From: Ziziphus jujuba | Lineage: Eukaryota > Streptophyta > Magnoliopsida > Rosales > Rhamnaceae | Length of the DNA stretch: 64,000 nucleotides | Assembly: GCF_031755915.1 (NCBI RefSeq) | Contig: NC_083387.1 | Span: forward strand, 15,273,001 to 15,337,000 | Direction of reading: 5' to 3' | Part shown: positions 60,036 to 64,000 of the stretch, in pieces | Numbering within the stretch: the stretch's first letter is position 1 | Layout: each line of letters starts with the position of its first letter | Program-made: the position numbers and the translations under genes | Notes under the pieces: model-generated | The model's database searches: none | Seen by the model: only the letters and a program-made list of their open reading frames with translations | What the model was told of the DNA's origin: nothing

Positions 60036-60407
60036 TAGCTCTGAATTACAATATCAATGTACTTGCTCATCTTTCCACAAGATTCTTAACATTTAACATT
60101 TTCTTTAACAACAACATTTTTCAATTATATTTTCAACAAAATCAACAAAAGAAAATCAATTATAAAAATATAAATCATTGTATAATTAACTTTATATTTA
60201 CCAAATAATTCATATTCATCATAGCTCTGAAGCACAATATAAATAAATTTGCTCGCCTTTCCATAAGATTCTTAGTGCTTAACATTGTCTTCAACAACAA
60301 CCTATTCAATATATTTTCAACAAAATTGACAAAAGAAAATCAATTATAAAAATATAAGTTATTGTATAATCAACTTTATACTTACCAAACAATTCATATT
60401 CATCAGA
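60036..60407 (+). repeat. 186-bp tandem duplication
   Basis: Two direct units start TAGCTCTGAA at 60036 and 60222 and share TTCAACAAAATCAACAAAAG-like and AAAATCAATTATAAAAATAT words. Divergence is modest. It lies inside the Helitron-like region. Confidence 0.85.
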
Positions 60408-60925
60408 TTTTATCGCACTTAAAATATCGACAAACAATTTGAAAATAAAATTTTTTCAGAAAAATATGTCAACGCAAGGTTTTTATTAATCATAAATATA
60501 CATATTCATATAAGATTTGACTAATATATGCAAAATAAGGTATTTTATATATGGTACAAATAATTGTAAATAGAAATGATGAACTATAAAATTTACTGAA
60601 AATAGCTATTTCATTAATAAAATTTTAAAAAATATATAAAAGAAAATATCCTTAAAATTAAAATAAAAAAATATATTAGATAACGGAAGAGATTTATGGG
60701 AATACAGTTATTCCATCTAAATTGAATTCTTTATGTAATCAAATTAAATCTGTTATATGAAAAAATAAGGTATATTTGAAATTTATATTTTGATGGAGAG
60801 ATTGATATATATTTTAAATTTATATTTCAAACTATAAATTTCAAAAATCAAAATTTAAAAGTAAAAAATTGTACTTCAACAAAATTGAAATTTAAAATCA
60901 TATTTTATCGCAAAACTTTATAAAT

Positions 60926-61081
60926 GGAGGGAGAAATAGAGGGAGAAACCAAAAAAGAAAAAAATATTAGAAAAATAGTAGAAAAAGGTTAAAAGAAGAC
61001 AAGAAGAGAAAGAGTGGATAGAAAAGAAAAAAGGAAGAAATAGAAAAGAAAAAAGGAAGAAAGGAAAATTATAGAAAAAAA
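60926..61081 (+). repeat. Purine-rich tract
   Basis: About 150 bp of almost pure A/G with GAAAAGAAAAAAGGAAGAAA repeated. Low complexity; may form triplex DNA. Confidence 0.7.
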
Positions 61082-61652
61082 ATATTGACATAGATATAGG
61101 TGTTATACAAAAGTTTAATACTATAGATATTTTAGATAAAGATTTTCTAATATAAAATTTTCAATTATCTTTTATATTAAATATTAGATGTTAAATAATT
61201 TAATATTGAATTTTAAAAATTAATATTATTGATAATTGTTAATTTTTAGATTTAAATTTAAATTTAATAAATAATATTATAGTTCAAGTTTATCCCTTTT
61301 TTATATTCATGAATATAATAATATAATTATAAAAATAATTAATAGAAGAATAGTTATTTAATAATATTATCATTTTTGTTAATTAAAAAAAAAAGACAAG
61401 GGATAGCAATCAAGATTCGAGATTGAATAGGATTATAAAAATCAACTCAATAATAATTGCAAATCAAATAATGGTTATCAATCTCATACAATTTTCATTA
61501 CGTTGTATAGTTACCAAAAAAAAAAAAATTACATTACCTTAAACCCTAAATTCTAAACCCAAAATTCAAAAATATTCAATTATATTTTAAAATAAAAAAT
61601 CCACACTATATATAAAATCGATTTTATATTGCTCTACGTTATTGAAATCTTG

Positions 61653-61708
<56 letters not shown>

Positions 61709-61710
61709 GT
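61653..61710. repeat. (CA)n(TA)n compound microsatellite
   Basis: About twenty CA units are followed by a TA run. It leads into a copy of the AT-rich repeat family of 4256-5030. Confidence 0.92.
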
Positions 61711-61935
61711 AAGTGCATTTTGAGCATTTTTTTGAAAAATATTAAAAACAAATTTTATCCATTTTAAATTTCTGATAAAAAGATCAATCTTATTATTATT
61801 TACTATATATTAATCTTATTATTTTTCAATAAAATTATATTTATTACATATCTATATATAAATATATTAGTGTATGGAGTTTTTGTGTAAAATATGTTTA
61901 ATAATAAAAATATCTTTTATTATATACATTTCTTA
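61695..61935 (+). repeat. Fourth copy of the AT-rich interspersed repeat
   Basis: Same order of words as the copies at 4256-5030 (GAAAAATATTAAAAACA, GATCAATCTTATTATT, TTATTACATATCTATATAT) and the same orientation. Confidence 0.6.
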
Positions 61936-62059
61936 TCTTATCTTTAAAAAATTCATAAATACATACAAATACGATTATAAAATTATATATTATATATTAT
62001 ACTTTTATATATTATATATATTCTACTTTTATATATTAGATTGTTAGTAACAATATATA

Positions 62060-62760
62060 TTCTATATTGAAAATTTTGCTATAATGAATATTGAAATACA
62101 CATTAAATATAGATCATAATTAAATTATATATAATATTGAAATAAAATATATACAACACTTCAAAAATTATGTATGATTTGATGTTGATATGTACTATAA
62201 TATAATATATAAGTCAACATATATAGTAGTAAAACTATATATATATACACCTTTTTTTAAATCTAAATTGTTGTTAATTAAAATATAATAATAATAATAA
62301 TAATTATTATTATTATTATTTGCAAGGAATCAAATAATACATTTGAATTTGAATTTGAATTCCATAGATAGAAAATATTATAAACATACATTTGAATTTG
62401 TATTAAATTATACAAGTATATTTGAATTTGAATTTGAATTCCATAGATGAAAAAAAAAAATAAGTAAGTCTTATTTAATTTGAATTCTATAAGGTAAAAA
62501 TGTATTTATAAGATAATAATAATAATAATAATAATAATAATTATTATTATTATTATTATTATTATTATAATAAATATTTAACATAGAAAAATTAATTACT
62601 TGCAAGGAATCAAATAATACATTTGAATTTGAATTTGAATTTGAATTCTATAGATGGAAAAAATTAAATAAGTATAAAAATGATATGTGTATGAAAATAA
62701 TTAGATAGATAAACACTTTTGAATTTAAATTCCATAATTGATTATTATTATATATAGGGG
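62060..62760 (+). repeat. Inverted copy of the interior of the left-end Helitron
   Basis: The plus strand here matches the minus strand of about 1430-2200: GCTATAATGAATATTG, ACATTAAATATAGATCATAAT, (TAA)n runs, TTTGCAAGGAATCAAA and repeated TTTGAATTTGAATTTGAATT. It is a second copy of the family in the opposite orientation, about 60 kb away. The TTTGAATTTGAATT block occurs three times, so the copy itself has internal duplications. Confidence 0.65.
62517..62575. repeat. (AAT)n/(ATT)n palindrome
   Basis: A run of AAT units is followed directly by a run of ATT units, forming a long self-complementary tract able to fold into a hairpin of about 25 bp per arm. Confidence 0.9.
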
Positions 62761-63240
62761 TCAAACATTTAGTTCTTGACAAATTTTTGATATAGACTAA
62801 AAAAAAATAATTAAGATTCACATATACTTTGTAACAATAAAACTTTTAAATAAATTTTCAAATATGATCGAACATGTTGATTTTATTAATCAAATCAGTG
62901 TTAACAAGATGCATGGATGTTCAAAGTTCGAGTTCCAATACTTTGGGAGGTCTCGAGTTTTGATGATAAATTAGAAATTAATAGTGTTAAAATGGTTTTA
63001 ATTAATAAATATATTTTTTTAATTTTTTTACATAATATTCTTAGGATTATAATTTATTTCATTGTATCTAATTTTATTTATTTTTAATTAGTTGTTTTAG
63101 ATTATTTTAAATTATTTTTTTACAACAAATAATATATATAATATAATTTAAAATATTATATGTAAACATGCATGCAATATATAATAACACCAAAAACTTA
63201 AATATTATTATTTGAATATTATTTATGATATTATATATAT
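62761..63240. other. Unassigned AT-rich DNA
   Basis: No coding or element ends recognised. Confidence 0.4.
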
Positions 63241-63391
63241 TATTAATATTATATATAAAAATAAGATGGTTAGTAAAAAAAATTTTCCATATGTCATCAT
63301 TATATTTGAATATAGATAATTATTATAGATTATTTTTGAAATTATCTATTATAACTATATATATCGTGCATCGCATGAGTATTAATGCTAG
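63241..63391 (+). mobile_element. Miniature Helitron, about 150 bp
   Basis: It starts near TATTAATATTATATATAAAA and has CATATGTCAT about 55 bp in, like the other Helitron 5' ends. It ends with a decayed hairpin around TCGTGCATCGCATGA (63364-63378) and CTAG at 63388-63391, followed by T. The last 60 bp match the 3' end of the Helitron at 1221-2390 (shared AAAAATAATCTATAATAATT on the opposite strand). The 5' boundary is approximate. Confidence 0.45.
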
Positions 63392-64000
63392 TAATATATA
63401 AAAGTAAGATAGTGAGCAAAAAATTTTGCCACATGTCATTTTTATATTCATTATGTTCCCTCCAAAAATATGAACCAAAAAAAAAAAAAAAAAAAACTAG
63501 AACTTGAAATCATTGCTATATATCATCCTTATATTCATTTTATTTCCTTCTAAAGGCATTACAAAAAACAATTAAAGTCCAAAAATAAAATTATTTAAAG
63601 AATTTTACAATTTTAATAAAATGTGAAAGAAATAATTTAATCTTGATTTTTGAAAATTTTCATAACATGTAGGTATTATCAAGATTTGTCTATGACTATT
63701 TGCAATAACATGTACAATAATTTTAGCATAATTTATATAAATATTATCTTCACAAATAATTTACTTAAATAATATTACCGCAAATAAAAATTTCACAATC
63801 TTCATAAAACTTGGAAGGAAAAATTTGATTTTGATTTTCGAAAATTTTCATAATGCGTGGATATAAAAATTTTATTTTTGATAATGGAATGAAACTTGGC
63901 AAGAGAAATTTTTTTTTTCTCCATATTTGGTTTCTTTGCAAATACAATTTATTTCATATATAGATTATAATAATAAAATATCTGAGATATATAATGTTCA
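63392..64000 (+). mobile_element. Helitron-like 5' end, continuing past the window
   Basis: Immediately after the CTAG end comes TAATATATAAAAG and, 40 bp on, GCCACATGTCAT, the pattern of the family's 5' end with its first bases lost. This is a tandem head-to-tail arrangement. Inside, two copies of a unit with TCATAA.....TTTTGAAAATTTTCATAA (about 63600-63680 and 63795-63860) are seen. The 3' end is outside the window. Confidence 0.35.

Larger units (their letters stand above)
59654..62040 (-). mobile_element. Helitron, minus strand, 2.4 kb
   Basis: The 3' end on the minus strand is CTAG at 59657-59654, followed by T. Seven bases inside lies a perfect hairpin CCCATACATCGTATGGG (59665-59681), the typical Helitron 3' signal. 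A candidate 5' end is at 62040 (TCTAATATATAAAAG, preceded by A). The 3' end is well supported; pairing it with this 5' end is tentative. No Rep/helicase coding is visible, so it would be non-autonomous. Confidence 0.5.

Overview
This window looks like gene-poor plant nuclear DNA, most likely from a eudicot. It is AT-rich and full of (TA)n, (AAT)n and poly-A/T tracts. It holds plant-type Ty1/copia and Ty3/gypsy elements primed by initiator tRNA-Met, a TRIM, Helitron ends, a Mutator-like element carrying plant gene fragments, and a Tourist-like MITE. I find no intact host protein gene, tRNA, rRNA or CRISPR array. Most open reading frames are short and arise by chance in AT-rich DNA, or are shadows inside transposons. 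The species cannot be fixed from what I see.

Layout. 1-6010: a CT microsatellite, then AT-rich Helitron-like DNA, including a 1.2 kb element at 1221-2390. 6010-10982: unassigned AT-rich DNA with a Tourist-like MITE at 7771-8188. 10983-36705: a series of roughly 2.3-3.3 kb elements that start TG, end CA, mostly have 5-bp target duplications and contain no internal coding region. I read them as solo LTRs of one large LTR family in two subfamilies. One (11961-14800) sits inside another (10983-16917) in the opposite orientation. Between them lie a decayed gene-like stretch (17055-17990), ~220-bp tandem repeats broken by a Pack-MULE (22837-23943), two copia LTR remnants, a diverged 1.3 kb direct duplication (29971-32313), and a 357-bp TRIM (36266-36622) inside the last solo LTR.

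39456-55015 is a nest. An old minus-strand copia element survives in three pieces (39456-40276, 46228-46923, 54905-55015). It is split by a plus-strand gypsy element (40277-46222, duplication ACTCA), a second minus-strand copia element (46924-51947, duplication AAGAT) and a solo LTR (51955-54899, duplication GATTC). The gypsy and the second copia have both lost parts of pol, so neither could move by itself. 55016-64000 returns to AT-rich DNA with Helitron-like termini and an inverted copy of part of the left-end Helitron.

The least expected signal is in the ~3 kb solo LTRs. Five copies from two diverged subfamilies share a 61-nt block lying between a splice-acceptor-like AG and a donor-like GT (GTGAGT in four), with a second acceptor-like site about 1.15 kb downstream in most. 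One subfamily also has a dense cluster of TTGAC (W-box core) motifs near its start, and frames that stay open across copies. These LTRs may encode a spliced leader or a short transcript, but this is inference from sequence only.
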